Positions 7,924 through 15,746 of a stretch of 38,162 nt of DNA are shown piece after piece (positions within the stretch are counted from its first letter, which is position 1; the number at the start of each line of letters is the position of its first letter). The translations under genes and the position numbers were made by a program. This stretch comes from Sphingomonadales bacterium CG_4_10_14_3_um_filter_58_15. GTDB taxonomy: Bacteria > Pseudomonadota > Alphaproteobacteria > Sphingomonadales > Sphingomonadaceae. The notes beneath the pieces are model-generated. The model searched no databases, was not told the origin of the DNA, and saw only the letters and a list, made by a program, of their open reading frames with translations. The stretch covers positions 1 through 38,162 of the forward strand of contig PFJE01000073.1 of the NCBI GenBank assembly GCA_002783865.1. The letters are read 5' to 3'.

Positions 7924-8670
7924 ATGGCAAACCGCAAATATATCGTCGGCAACTGGAAAATGAACGGGCTGCGGGCGCAGCTTTCGGATATCGCGGATAT
8001 TGCTGCGATTGCTGCCAATCATGAAGGTGCCGATGTCGGCATCTGCCCCCCGGCAACACTGATTACCGCCGCCGTGCAGGCCAACCCGGGCTTTGCCATC
8101 GGCGCGCAGGATTGCCACTTTGCCGAAAGCGGCGCGCATACCGGATGCCTGTCCGCCGTAATGCTTAACGAAGCGGGAGCCAGCTATTCGATCATCGGTC
8201 ACAGCGAACGCCGCGCCGATCAGCAGGAAGGCGATGGCGAAGTGAAGGCCAAGGGAGAGGCGGTCCACGCCGCCGGCATGGGGGCCATTCTCTGTGTCGG
8301 AGAAACCGAAGAGGAACGCGATGCCGGGCAGGCGATAGAAATTGTCACGGTACAGCTCGCGCGCTCCTTTCCCGCCGGTGCCAGCGCTGATTGGCTGACC
8401 ATTGCCTACGAACCCGTATGGGCGATCGGCACGGGCCGGGTTCCCGAAACCAGCGATGTCGAAGAAATGCACGCGGCGATCCGGAAAAAACTGGGCGAGC
8501 TGATGGGGCAGGGCAGCGATGATGTGCGCATTCTCTACGGCGGATCGATGAACGGCAGCAATGCGGCAGAATTGCTGGCGGTTGCCAATGTCGACGGCGG
8601 CCTCGTCGGCGGCGCGAGTCTGACGGCGGCGAAATTCGGGCCGATTATAGAGGCGGCCGCGGCCGCCTGA
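7924..8670 (+). CDS. tpiA: Triosephosphate isomerase TpiA
   Basis: TpiA interconverts dihydroxyacetone phosphate and glyceraldehyde 3-phosphate in glycolysis and gluconeogenesis. The 248-residue protein has the family length and every catalytic residue: Lys12 in GNWKMNG, His93 in IIGHSERR and Glu163 in AYEPVWAIGTG; the phosphate loop YGGSMNGSNA is also present. The start at 7924 is preceded by GAGG at a good distance. It is the first gene of the plus-strand tpiA-secG-pyrG run and is transcribed away from ppiD. The C-terminus ends in an alanine run encoded by a GC-rich palindrome (8652-8667), probably incidental. No clear terminator follows; the 255 bases to secG hold two TCCAACATT direct repeats 21 bases apart and nothing else that I can assign. 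Confidence 0.98.
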   Translation: MANRKYIVGNWKMNGLRAQLSDIADIAAIAANHEGADVGICPPATLITAAVQANPGFAIGAQDCHFAESGAHTGCLSAVMLNEAGASYSIIGHSERRADQQEGDGEVKAKGEAVHAAGMGAILCVGETEEERDAGQAIEIVTVQLARSFPAGASADWLTIAYEPVWAIGTGRVPETSDVEEMHAAIRKKLGELMGQGSDDVRILYGGSMNGSNAAELLAVANVDGGLVGGASLTAAKFGPIIEAAAAA

Positions 8671-8925
8671 ATCGCCGTGGATATCGTGTCGGCGAAAGAA
8701 TCTGGCGGTGCCTTGGGTAGGCAGAATGATCGGGCGGTGGGAAACATAATTTCCAACATTTGACATTATCTATCCAACATTGTCAGCCTTCAGGCACGTT
8801 CCGCCCCAACTTTGCCAACTTTGGCCATTCGAGGGGCAGTGGATCACCGCTTGAACTCGGGCCAGCCAATCGCTATGTGCGCTGCACGTTGGAGCGCAAG
8901 CTCGCCTTATTAGTTCGGAAAATTC

Positions 8926-9324
8926 ATGTTTCTTTTTCTCACCGTCCTTCAAGCCATTGTCGCCGCCATGCTGGTGGGCGTCATATTGATGCAGAAATCC
9001 GAAGGCGGCGGACTGGGCGTCGGCGGCTCGCCTTCCGGTATGATGTCAGCGCGCGGCGCAGCGGATCTGCTGACCCGGACGACATCGGTCCTGGCCGTCT
9101 TGTTCGTCGCCCTGTCGATCACGCTGGCGGTGCTGGCGGCGGCGGAAGGCAAGGTCGAATCGCTCGACCAGAGCCTGCAACGGGACACGAGTGCACCGAT
9201 TTCGGCGCCTGCTGACGATGTGCCATTGGTCGGTGACGATCCACTGGCGGCTGCTGCTGCCGCTGCGGCGGAAGACGAGGCGCCAGCCGCCAACTCGGAC
9301 GGCTCCATTCCACTCGATCAATAG
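8926..9324 (+). CDS. secG: Preprotein translocase subunit SecG
   Basis: SecG is the small accessory subunit of the SecYEG channel. The 132-residue product has two membrane helices (about residues 2-20 and 52-72) separated by the conserved cytoplasmic loop LMQKSEGGGLGVGGSPSGMMSARGAADLLTR (landmark positions 22-51), which is the family signature. The tail after residue 75 is long, acidic and alanine-rich, as is common in alphaproteobacterial SecG, and is probably disordered. The family usually runs 75-130 residues, so this is at the long end because of the tail. It lies between tpiA and pyrG, a common order in sphingomonads, with gaps of 255 and 180 bases that leave room for separate promoters. 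The SecA gene of the same pathway is at the right end of the window. Confidence 0.96.
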   Translation: MFLFLTVLQAIVAAMLVGVILMQKSEGGGLGVGGSPSGMMSARGAADLLTRTTSVLAVLFVALSITLAVLAAAEGKVESLDQSLQRDTSAPISAPADDVPLVGDDPLAAAAAAAAEDEAPAANSDGSIPLDQ

Positions 9325-9504
9325 GCCGTTTGCCAGCGATTCACTGGCTTGGGCTTTGGCCTGATTACGACGCATGACGATTTGTGTCCGGTCGTCGGGC
9401 AATCGGCGGGCTGCGATTCACTCCCGACGAAATAATATTTATTTCGCTTTTCCGGATTCGCGGGATTGCCAATTGCGGTGATAACGCCTTAAGCCTCTCC
9501 TCCC

Positions 9505-11136
9505 ATGGCGCGATATATTTTCATAACCGGCGGTGTGGTTTCCTCTCTTGGCAAAGGTCTGATGGCGGCAAGCCTCGGTGCGCTGCTGCAGGCTCGCGGA
9601 TATTCCGTGCGAATCCGGAAACTTGACCCTTATCTCAACGTTGATCCGGGCACGATGTCGCCCTATCAGCATGGCGAAGTCTATGTCACGGACGATGGCG
9701 CAGAGACCGATCTCGATCTCGGCCATTACGAGCGTTTTACCGGCGTTCCCTCGCTGCAATCCGATAATGTCACATCGGGGCGAATCTATCAGTCGATCAT
9801 CACCAAGGAGCGCCGCGGCGACTATTTGGGGGCGACCGTCCAGGTCATCCCACATGTCACTGACGCAATTCAGGAATTTGCCGAAGACAAGCTCGATGGC
9901 ATCGATTTCGTCCTCTGCGAAATCGGCGGCACCGTCGGCGATATCGAAAGCCTGCCCTTTATCGAGGCGCTCCGGCAACTGCGCAACAAGGTCGGCCGGG
10001 AAAATGCGATTTCCGTTCATGTCACTCTGGTGCCCTATATTGCCGCTGCCGGTGAGCTGAAAACCAAGCCGACCCAGCACAGCGTCCGGGAACTGACCTC
10101 GTTGGGTATCCAGCCGGATATCCTGCTCTGCCGCTGTGAACATCCCTTGCCGGACACCGAACGGGCCAAAATTGCCCAGTTCTGCAATGTCAGCAAGGAA
10201 TCGGTGATCCCGGCTCTGGATGCCAGCAATATCTATAATGTGCCGCTGCAATATCATAAGGAAGGTCTGGATAACGAAGTGCTTCGGGCCTTTGGCATCA
10301 CCGACGCGCCGGAGCCGGACTTGGCGCGCTGGTATGACGTGATGGAGCGGATCGAGCATCCTGAAGGCGAAGTGATTGTCGGCGTGGTCGGCAAATATGT
10401 CGGCCTGCAGGATGCCTATAAATCGCTTCAGGAGGCGCTGTTTCACGGCGGACTGGCGAATCGGGTGAAGGTACAGGTCCGCTGGCTCGACGCCGAGCTG
10501 TTTGAAAATGAAGAGGATCTGGCGACGAAACTGGAGCCGCTGCACGCGATATTGGTGCCAGGCGGCTTTGGCGAACGGGGTAGCGAAGGCAAGATTGGAT
10601 CGGTCAAATTTGCGCGGGAAAATGATATTCCGTTTTTCGGTATTTGCCTGGGGATGCAAATGGCCTGCGTCGAGGCGGCTCGCAATCTCGCCGGGATCAA
10701 GGCTGCATCGACCACCGAATTTGGCGAAACCGCAGAGCCGGTCGTCGGCCTGATCACCGAATGGATGACCGAAGAAGGTCTGCAAAAACGCGAGGCTGGC
10801 GGCGATCTCGGCGGCACAATGCGACTCGGTGCCTATGATGCGGTGTTGCGACAGGGATCAAAAATCAGCGAAATTTATGGCACGCGCGAAATCAGCGAAC
10901 GCCACCGGCACCGTTATGAGGTAAACAAGGGCTATGTCGACCGGCTGGAAGCAACCGGTCTGATATTCTCGGGCATGTCACCGGACGGGTTATTGCCGGA
11001 AACCGTTGAAAGGCCAGATCACAGCTGGTTTGTCGGCGTCCAATACCATCCCGAACTGAAGAGCAAACCGTTCGACCCGCATCCGCTTTTTGCCTCTTTC
11101 ATCGCCGCAGCCTTGCAGCAAAGCCGCCTCGTCTGA
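9505..11136 (+). CDS. pyrG: CTP synthase PyrG
   Basis: PyrG converts UTP to CTP with ATP and glutamine. The 543-residue protein has the two expected domains: an N-terminal synthetase domain starting [18 protein letters not shown], with the nucleotide loop near residues 10-18 and [11 protein letters not shown] near residue 140, and a C-terminal class I glutaminase domain with Cys381 in FFGICLGMQ, and His515 and Glu517 in QYHPELKS. Length and motifs are complete. The start is the only one that keeps the conserved N-terminus. The next gene begins 143 bases downstream and appears to have its own control region, so pyrG probably ends its transcript, although no terminator hairpin is evident. Confidence 0.98.
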   Translation: MARYIFITGGVVSSLGKGLMAASLGALLQARGYSVRIRKLDPYLNVDPGTMSPYQHGEVYVTDDGAETDLDLGHYERFTGVPSLQSDNVTSGRIYQSIITKERRGDYLGATVQVIPHVTDAIQEFAEDKLDGIDFVLCEIGGTVGDIESLPFIEALRQLRNKVGRENAISVHVTLVPYIAAAGELKTKPTQHSVRELTSLGIQPDILLCRCEHPLPDTERAKIAQFCNVSKESVIPALDASNIYNVPLQYHKEGLDNEVLRAFGITDAPEPDLARWYDVMERIEHPEGEVIVGVVGKYVGLQDAYKSLQEALFHGGLANRVKVQVRWLDAELFENEEDLATKLEPLHAILVPGGFGERGSEGKIGSVKFARENDIPFFGICLGMQMACVEAARNLAGIKAASTTEFGETAEPVVGLITEWMTEEGLQKREAGGDLGGTMRLGAYDAVLRQGSKISEIYGTREISERHRHRYEVNKGYVDRLEATGLIFSGMSPDGLLPETVERPDHSWFVGVQYHPELKSKPFDPHPLFASFIAAALQQSRLV

Positions 11137-11203
11137 GCCGCCAGATCAATTAAAATCACCGCGGTCTGGGAGATGTCGAATCTGTCCAATCTATTTTAGC
11201 AGA

Positions 11204-11219
11204 TGTGACTAATGTCACA
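11204..11219. promoter_or_regulatory. Candidate Crp-type operator, TGTGA-N6-TCACA
   Basis: TGTGACTAATGTCACA is an inverted repeat with six-base arms and a TAAT centre. Both half-sites match the CRP consensus TGTGA/TCACA exactly. Its centre is about 68 bases before the GTG start of the Crp-like gene, and the regulator's recognition helix carries the same Arg-Glu...Arg pattern that reads this half-site in E. coli CRP. The role as autoregulatory site is inferred. Confidence 0.65.
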
Positions 11220-11279
11220 CGCATGCCGCACGAAGGGAGTCTAAGAACAACTTCTGAACAGGGCTGAGGGATCGACACA

Positions 11280-11966
11280 GTGAAGGTTGAAGAACTGGCA
11301 AATATATTGGCTGAGCACAGCCTGTTTGCAGACTGTGACGAGGCCGAGCTGGCGGACTTGATATTGCGTGGGCATTTTATGCAATATAAAAAAGGGGATG
11401 AATTGATCATGCAAGGCGATCCTGGAAACTCGCTCCTGATATTATTGTCAGGCAATGCGCGGACCAGCATGATCGCAAGCAATGGCCATGAAGTTGTTCT
11501 CGACTATGCAGAAGCGGGACAGGTCCTCGGTGAAATCGCGCTGTTCGACGGTGGCGACCGAACGGCTACGGTCACCGCGATCGAGCCGACCTCGGCGCTT
11601 TCGATCACGCGCGACGCGTTTGAAGAAATTCTGGCGAAGCACAAGAATATGGCGCTGCGGCTTTTGAAGGTCATGGCCAAGCGGATCCGGATGGCGAACA
11701 GCATGATCGAAGGCGATCGGGCATACACCTCGGGACCACGGCTGGCGCGCTATCTGTTACGGCTTTCGGTGGTCGGCGCAGAAGAGGGGCGACTGAAACT
11801 GGACTTGAGCCAGAGCGAACTCGGCAATTTTGCCGGAATGTCGCGCGAACATATTAATCGGCAGCTGTCGGCCTGGTCGGAAAGCCAGATCGTGGCGGTG
11901 GAGAGCGGGAAGGTCCGGATATTGGACCATGCCATGCTGTCCCACATTGCCGAAGCAGATTCTTGA
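11280..11966 (+). CDS. Crp/Fnr-family transcription regulator, Crp-like by both domains
   Basis: A 228-residue DNA-binding regulator. The N-terminal cyclic-nucleotide-type sensor domain (about 1-120) has GEIALFDGGDRTATV, which keeps Glu85 and Arg94-Thr95, the positions that contact cAMP phosphoribose in CRP. A long dimerisation helix follows (about 113-143). The C-terminal winged helix (about 152-228) has LSQSELGNFAGMSREHINRQL, with Ser188-Arg189-Glu190 and Arg194 in register with the CRP recognition helix. There are no FNR-type cysteines in the N-terminus, so an oxygen-sensing iron-sulphur role is unlikely. The start is GTG at 11280 with GAGGG about nine bases upstream. A perfect TGTGA-N6-TCACA site lies upstream and a terminator follows. 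Ligand and regulon are unknown. Confidence 0.88.
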   Translation: MKVEELANILAEHSLFADCDEAELADLILRGHFMQYKKGDELIMQGDPGNSLLILLSGNARTSMIASNGHEVVLDYAEAGQVLGEIALFDGGDRTATVTAIEPTSALSITRDAFEEILAKHKNMALRLLKVMAKRIRMANSMIEGDRAYTSGPRLARYLLRLSVVGAEEGRLKLDLSQSELGNFAGMSREHINRQLSAWSESQIVAVESGKVRILDHAMLSHIAEADS

Positions 11967-12028
11967 CGACAATTGGCCTTTTGCGACCCGGGCTAATTAT
12001 CGTCGAGAGTGACACCAAGCGGGTGTCA

Positions 12029-12066
12029 GGGGCAGTCGGATCCTCATCCGGCTGCCCCATTTTATT
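12029..12066 (+). terminator. Rho-independent terminator after the Crp-like gene
   Basis: GGGGCAGTCGGAT (12029-12041) and ATCCGGCTGCCCC (12046-12058) form a 13-base stem with one T-G wobble and a CCTC loop, followed by ATTTTATT. A smaller stem GACACC/GGTGTC (12011-12027) stands just before it. Confidence 0.8.
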
Positions 12067-12075
12067 CAGGATATG

Positions 12076-12105
12076 AAAAAGGCAGCCAGATCGCTCTGGC
12101 TGCCT
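12076..12105 (-). terminator. Rho-independent terminator of the hsp20 gene
   Basis: AGGCAGCCAGA (12080-12090) and TCTGGCTGCCT (12095-12105) are perfect 11-base complements around a four-base loop. On the minus strand the stem is followed by TTTTT. It lies 23 bases after the hsp20 stop. Confidence 0.85.
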
Positions 12106-12128
12106 CCGTATTTGGTTAAAAGACCGGC

Positions 12129-12608
12129 TTAAGCGGCTTTGTCTTCTTTTTTATTCCGCTTGTCCGCGATCTTCGTGACATTATCGCCCTTGTTGATGGC
12201 GATGGTTTGCGGCCGCATCGCTTCTGGAATTTCCCGGACCAGATCGATGACCAGCAGGCCATCGGCCAGCTTGGCATTTTCGACGCGAACGAAATCAGCG
12301 AGTTCAAAACGCCGTTCGAAGTTGCGGTTGGCGATGCCCATGTGCAGGAACTGCTTGCTTTCCTGATCTTCGGCATTCTTGTTGCCGGCGACGAGCAGCA
12401 GATTCTGCTGGGCGGTGATTTCAATTTCGCCTTCCTTGAACCCGGCGACGGCAAGCGTGATCCGATATTGATCTTCGCCGCTGCGTTCAATGTTGAACGG
12501 CGGGTAATTTTCGGATTGCTGCGCGCGGGCATTATTTTCAAGAAGGTCGAACAGCCGGTCAAAACCTACGGTTGAGCGGCGGTAGGGGGTAAAGTCAAAA
12601 CGATTCAT
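12129..12608 (-). CDS. Small heat-shock protein of the Hsp20 (IbpA-like) family
   Basis: A holdase chaperone that binds unfolding proteins in the cytoplasm. The 159-residue product has an IbpA-like N-terminus (MNRFDFTPYRRSTVGFDRLFDLLEN), an alpha-crystallin domain at about residues 35-130 with YRITLAVAGFKEGEIEI and the late landmark GLLVIDLVREIPEAM, and a C-terminal tail rich in lysine and glutamate. The C-terminal I-x-I-type anchor may be TIAIN. The start at 12608 has AGAGGA seven bases upstream; the frame stays open for 66 more codons but that part crosses the promoter and leader. The leader resembles a ROSE RNA thermometer, the promoter resembles an RpoH site, and a terminator follows. The set of signals fits a heat-induced single-gene unit. 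Confidence 0.95.
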   Translation of the reverse strand: MNRFDFTPYRRSTVGFDRLFDLLENNARAQQSENYPPFNIERSGEDQYRITLAVAGFKEGEIEITAQQNLLLVAGNKNAEDQESKQFLHMGIANRNFERRFELADFVRVENAKLADGLLVIDLVREIPEAMRPQTIAINKGDNVTKIADKRNKKEDKAA

Positions 12609-12615
12609 ATCTATA

Positions 12616-12664
12616 TCCTCTGCAATTGAGCAATGTAAATTCGGACCCGCACAGGCGGCATCCG
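12616..12664 (-). promoter_or_regulatory. Candidate ROSE-like RNA thermometer in the hsp20 leader
   Basis: Reading the minus strand, a stem CGGA..CCGC / GCGG..TCCG (12664-12642) is followed by TTGCTC (12633-12628), a seven-base loop AATTGCA, and GAGGAT containing the Shine-Dalgarno sequence (12620-12615). TTGCTC and GAGGAT pair C-G, U-A, C-G, then G opposite G, then U-A and U opposite U. This is the UYGCU core and G-G mismatch known from ROSE elements that mask the ribosome site of alphaproteobacterial hsp20 genes. The second stem and the long leader also fit. Not verified by folding software. Confidence 0.65.
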
Positions 12665-12699
12665 GTTCGCTAATGTGAAACCCTGATGGCGTTCCACAG

Positions 12700-12732
12700 C
12701 AATAAGATATGATCGACTTGTCGAATTTCAAG
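12700..12732 (-). promoter_or_regulatory. Candidate RpoH (sigma-32) promoter of hsp20
   Basis: On the minus strand CTTGAA (12732-12727) is followed, 17 bases after its CTTG, by CATATCTTA (from 12711 down). This is close to the alphaproteobacterial heat-shock consensus CTTG-N17-CYTATNT. It would start transcription around 12695, giving a leader of roughly 85-90 bases that includes the ROSE-like hairpins. Confidence 0.55.
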
Positions 12733-12777
12733 ACCAATAAAAGGTCCGAATCCCAGTAACTTGGAAAATTTATTGGC

Positions 12778-12813
12778 AAAAAAAACGCCCGGATGCCGAT
12801 AAGCACCCGGGCG
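12778..12813 (-). terminator. Strong minus-strand terminator with no recognised gene before it
   Basis: On the minus strand CGCCCGGGTGC (12813-12803), loop TTATCG, GCATCCGGGCG (12796-12786), then eight T (12785-12778). The helix is 11 pairs with one G-U wobble; on the plus strand that pair would be an A-C mismatch and no T-tract follows, so the orientation is clearly minus. It lies just upstream of the hsp20 promoter. The nearest recognised gene upstream on that strand is far away, beyond the plus-strand lolC block. Confidence 0.8.
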
Positions 12814-13114
12814 AAAATGGTGACGAAATTAATTCGTCCCCTGTTTTCCCGTCCTATTCAACGCCGCTTGTCCCCCAACATTTGGCGGAACCGGAAAGGA
12901 TCCCTGAACCATGACCCGTTATTCGAGACGATTGATTCTGTTACCAAGTGTGATCGAATGACATAAATTTGTCATGATAAATTTGGCGGATTTCAAAGAT
13001 TGGTCGCCGCTTGTGTCATATCGGCAACAGCAGATTAACCACCATGCCACTTGCTTGCCCCGACCAGCGACCGTAAAGGCAGGGAAACCCGATCCAAGGA
13101 AGTCTCCGCAAGTC
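12814..13114. other. Gene-poor interval between hsp20 control region and lolC; possible minus-strand small RNA
   Basis: No convincing protein gene is present. On the minus strand a stem GACGAA/TTCGTC (12838-12822) stands eight bases before the strong terminator, and further up are two related G-rich segments (GTTGGGGGAC and ACAGGGGACG). A possible promoter on that strand is TTGGTA (about 12944-12939) with AATAAC 18 bases later, which would give a transcript of about 130 bases ending at 12778. On the plus strand the interval must also contain the lolC promoter. A palindrome ATGACATAAATTTGTCAT lies at 12958-12975. The small RNA is an inference from the orphan terminator alone. Confidence 0.3.
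12958..12975. promoter_or_regulatory. Palindrome upstream of lolC
   Basis: ATGACA and TGTCAT are perfect six-base inverted complements separated by six bases (TAAATT). The position, 140 bases before lolC and upstream of the possible minus-strand RNA, suits an operator or promoter element, but I recognise no regulator for it. Confidence 0.3.
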
Positions 13115-14365
13115 ATGCTCCTATCCCGTTACGAATGGGTCATCGCAAAACGCTATCTGTTACCCGGCAAGGGGGAGGGGTTCATCTTCCTCGTTGCCAG
13201 TATCAGTCTGGTCGCGGTCATGCTCGGCGTCGCTGCGCTGATCGTGGTGATGAGCGTGATGAACGGCTTCCGCGCCGAACTGTTTGACAAAATCGTCGGC
13301 CTGAATGGTCATGCCGTTATTCAAGGCTATGGTGGCCGTCTGCCGGACTGGCGCGATCTGCTCAAGGAAACCCGCGAGACCAAGGGCGTGGTGTCCGCCT
13401 CACCATTGATCGAGCAACCGCTGCTGACCACGTTCAATGGCCGGGTGGAAGCCATATTGGTGCGCGGAATGCTGGTTCCCGACATATTGAACAACGAGAC
13501 GCTCGACGGCAAAACCGTCGCCGGGGACCTGGCGCGCCTTGAGCCAGGCGCGGGTCGTGTCGGTATCGGTAGTCGGCTGGCGACGACGCTTGGCGCGCAG
13601 CTTGGCAGCCGGATTACCATCATCAATCCGCAGGGGCGCTCGACGCCATTCGGCACAGTCCCCCGGGAGATCGCCTATGATGTCGCGGCGATATTCGAGG
13701 TCGGTGTCTATGATTATGACAAGGCCTTTGTGATCATGCCGATGGAGGACGCGCAGACATTGCTGTTGCTAGGCGACCAGATCGGGATGATCGAAATCAA
13801 GACCGATGACGCTGATAATGTCGGGAAAATCATTGCCCCCTTGCTGCCAAAAGTTGCGGATCGCGGCGTGATTACCGATTGGCAAACCATGAATGCGTCG
13901 CTGTTCGAAACGCTGCAGGTCGAGCGGGTGGTGATGTTCGTCATCCTGTCGATCATCATCCTGGTGGCCGTCTTCAACATATTGTCGTCGCTGATCATGC
14001 TGGTCCGGGCCAAAACGAGGGATATCGCTATTCTCCGCACAATGGGCGCATCTCGCGCTTCGCTGATTCGGATTTTCGTTACGGTGGGGACTGCAATTGG
14101 TACGCTCGGCATCGCCGCCGGCATCATTCTGGGACTGATCGCTATATATTTCCGCCAGAATGTGATCAATTTTGTCCAACTTATCACCGGGCAAAATCTC
14201 TGGGATCCGTCGATCCGCTTTCTGACCGAGCTGCCAGCGCGCACCGATCCGATGGAAGTGGTCGGGATTGCCGGGCTGGCGCTGTTGTTCAGTTTTCTGG
14301 CAACACTGTATCCTGCCTACAAGGCGGCCAGTACCGACCCGGTTCAGGTGCTTCGCTATGAATGA
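13115..14365 (+). CDS. lolC: Lipoprotein-releasing ABC transporter permease, LolC/LolE family
   Basis: The permease pulls mature lipoproteins from the inner membrane and passes them to LolA, using energy from LolD. The 416-residue protein starts [22 protein letters not shown], the family N-terminus, followed by membrane helix 1 (about 24-48, with SVMNGFR just after), a large periplasmic domain (about 50-270), and three C-terminal membrane helices (about 275-300, 320-350 and 380-405). Upstream in-frame ATGs, as far as 12974, would add an unrelated extension and are rejected. One permease gene is present rather than a LolC/LolE pair, so the complex is probably LolFD-like, with a single permease type, as in many alphaproteobacteria. 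The stop overlaps the lolD start by eight bases. Confidence 0.93.
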   Translation: MLLSRYEWVIAKRYLLPGKGEGFIFLVASISLVAVMLGVAALIVVMSVMNGFRAELFDKIVGLNGHAVIQGYGGRLPDWRDLLKETRETKGVVSASPLIEQPLLTTFNGRVEAILVRGMLVPDILNNETLDGKTVAGDLARLEPGAGRVGIGSRLATTLGAQLGSRITIINPQGRSTPFGTVPREIAYDVAAIFEVGVYDYDKAFVIMPMEDAQTLLLLGDQIGMIEIKTDDADNVGKIIAPLLPKVADRGVITDWQTMNASLFETLQVERVVMFVILSIIILVAVFNILSSLIMLVRAKTRDIAILRTMGASRASLIRIFVTVGTAIGTLGIAAGIILGLIAIYFRQNVINFVQLITGQNLWDPSIRFLTELPARTDPMEVVGIAGLALLFSFLATLYPAYKAASTDPVQVLRYE

Positions 14366-15044
14366 TCAGAGCACAAGAAAAACCGTCGAGTTACGCGATG
14401 TGAAGCGCAGCTTTGTGCAGGGGGACGTCGTGATCGAGGTGCTTCGCGGCGTGAATCTCGACATAAATGCGAATGAAATCGTCGCGCTCGTAGGGCCGTC
14501 CGGTTCGGGAAAATCGACGCTGTTGCAGGCTGTCGGTTTGCTCGAGGGCGGGTTTGACGGTTCCATCAAGCTGAACGGCGAAGAAACCGCGCAATTGCCC
14601 GCCAGCGGGCATACCCGGATCAGGCGCGATTTGCTTGGTTTCGTCTATCAATTCCATCACCTGCTGCCGGACTTTTCCGCGCTGGAAAATGTCGTGATGC
14701 CGCAGCTGATCAAGGGTATAAGCCAGAAGGTCGCCGAAGAAAGAGCGGCGACGCTGTTGCGAAGCCTGGGACTTGGGGAGCGACTGAATCACAATCCGAG
14801 CAAATTGTCCGGGGGTGAGCAACAGCGCGTTGCGGTCGCCCGCGCATTGGCCAATGCGCCGAAACTGGTGCTGGCCGATGAACCGACCGGCAATCTGGAC
14901 GAAGCGACCGCCGATCTTGTGCTCGCGGAATTCATCGGGTTGGTCCGGCAGGAAGGCAGCGCCGCCCTGATCGCGACCCACAATGAACGGCTGGCTGCCA
15001 AAATGGACCGAGTCGTGCGCCTTCATGAGGGAGTATTAACCTAG
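14358..15044 (+). CDS. lolD: Lipoprotein-releasing system ATP-binding protein LolD
   Basis: LolD is the cytoplasmic ATPase of the Lol exporter. The 228-residue protein has Walker [10 protein letters not shown] at residues 46-54, the Q-loop near [10 protein letters not shown] (about 98-106), the ABC signature [15 protein letters not shown] starting at 150, Walker B with [12 protein letters not shown] ending near 181, and the H-loop in IATHNERLA. The [16 protein letters not shown] segment is typical of LolD among the MacB-type ATPases. The start at 14358 overlaps the last eight bases of lolC, so translation is coupled. The stop codon forms part of a nested inverted repeat that spans the gap to the next gene. 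Confidence 0.95.
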   Translation: MNDQSTRKTVELRDVKRSFVQGDVVIEVLRGVNLDINANEIVALVGPSGSGKSTLLQAVGLLEGGFDGSIKLNGEETAQLPASGHTRIRRDLLGFVYQFHHLLPDFSALENVVMPQLIKGISQKVAEERAATLLRSLGLGERLNHNPSKLSGGEQQRVAVARALANAPKLVLADEPTGNLDEATADLVLAEFIGLVRQEGSAALIATHNERLAAKMDRVVRLHEGVLT

Positions 15045-15118
15045 GTTTTTCAACCCGAAACGAGAATGGCTTTGACTTTTCGGGTGCGAGTATCAATCTG
15101 TCGGTTCATAAAACCTAG
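15041..15118 (+). other. Nested inverted repeats between lolD and the peroxidase gene
   Basis: CTAGGTTTT (15041-15049, including the lolD stop) pairs with AAAACCTAG (15110-15118). Inside it ACCCGAAA (15053-15060) pairs with TTTCGGGT (15078-15085). No T-tract follows, so this is not a standard terminator; it may be an RNA processing or translation-control structure in front of the peroxidase gene. Confidence 0.45.
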
Positions 15119-15142
15119 AAAAACAAACATTGCGGGGCGCAT

Positions 15143-15616
15143 ATGAAGGTTACAGAATTTCAGGTAAAACAAGCGGATGGTTCGGATCTGGACTTGTCCA
15201 AGCACAAGGGCAAAGTGCTTTTGATTGTCAACACCGCCTCGAAATGTGGCTTTACGCCGCAATATGAGGGGCTGGAAAAGCTGCATCAGGAATATGAGGA
15301 CAAAGGACTCGAAATCCTGGCTTTTCCCTGCAACCAATTCGGCAATCAGGAACCGGGCGATGCCGACGAAATCCGGAATTTCTGCTCGTTAAACTATGAC
15401 GTGAGCTTTCCGCTGATGGGCAAGATTGAAGTCAACGGCAATGACGCTGACCCGCTTTGGAAATATTTGAAATCCGAAAAGTCTGGCCTCCTGGGGTCTC
15501 GCATCAAGTGGAATTTCACCAAATTTCTGGTCGATCGGGACGGCAATGTTGTCGCTCGTTTCGGCCCTGCTGTTAAGCCGGAGCAACTGAAGAGCGAGAT
15601 TGAAGCGTTGCTGTAA
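15143..15616 (+). CDS. Glutathione peroxidase family protein (cysteine type, probably thioredoxin-dependent)
   Basis: A small peroxidase that reduces hydrogen peroxide or lipid hydroperoxides. The 157-residue protein has a thioredoxin fold with the catalytic set: peroxidatic Cys35 in NTASKCGFTPQY, Gln-containing FPCNQFGNQEPG at 61-72, and Trp123-Asn124 in KWNFTKFLV. Cysteine replaces selenocysteine, as in nearly all bacterial members. Cys81 in RNFCSLNY is at the position of the resolving cysteine of thioredoxin-dependent members, so thioredoxin (a trxA gene is in this window at 33703) is a more likely reductant than glutathione. It lies 98 bases after lolD, with a structured gap; whether it has its own promoter is unclear. 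GGGGCG precedes the start. Confidence 0.93.
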   Translation: MKVTEFQVKQADGSDLDLSKHKGKVLLIVNTASKCGFTPQYEGLEKLHQEYEDKGLEILAFPCNQFGNQEPGDADEIRNFCSLNYDVSFPLMGKIEVNGNDADPLWKYLKSEKSGLLGSRIKWNFTKFLVDRDGNVVARFGPAVKPEQLKSEIEALL

Positions 15617-15746
15617 CCACCTGATTGCGCGCATAATCGACGGGAAACGGCAATCCGGCAAATATGCTGTGGACAAACGGTCGATAGCCGCCCCTTCCAG
15701 CGCAGAGAGCATATGCAAGCCGCTGTTGTCCCGCTAGTCTGAAACC

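Noticed and set aside
8652-8667. 16-base palindrome of alternating GGC/GCC at the end of tpiA
   Set aside because: Explained by alanine codons in a GC-rich genome; no T-tract follows.
7834-8766. Minus-strand open frame (310 codons) opposite tpiA
   Set aside because: Shadow frame; tpiA has every catalytic residue.
8752-8781. Two TCCAACATT direct repeats 21 bases apart between tpiA and secG
   Set aside because: Too short and unsupported to call an operator; could be chance, although the two-turn spacing is worth remembering.
9439-10785. Long minus-strand open frame (448 codons) opposite pyrG
   Set aside because: Shadow of pyrG codon usage; no start context or family features.
12919-13116. 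Minus-strand 65-codon frame upstream of the orphan terminator
   Set aside because: No ribosome site or family features, and it is cysteine/tryptophan-rich in a way that looks random; a non-coding transcript explains the terminator as well.
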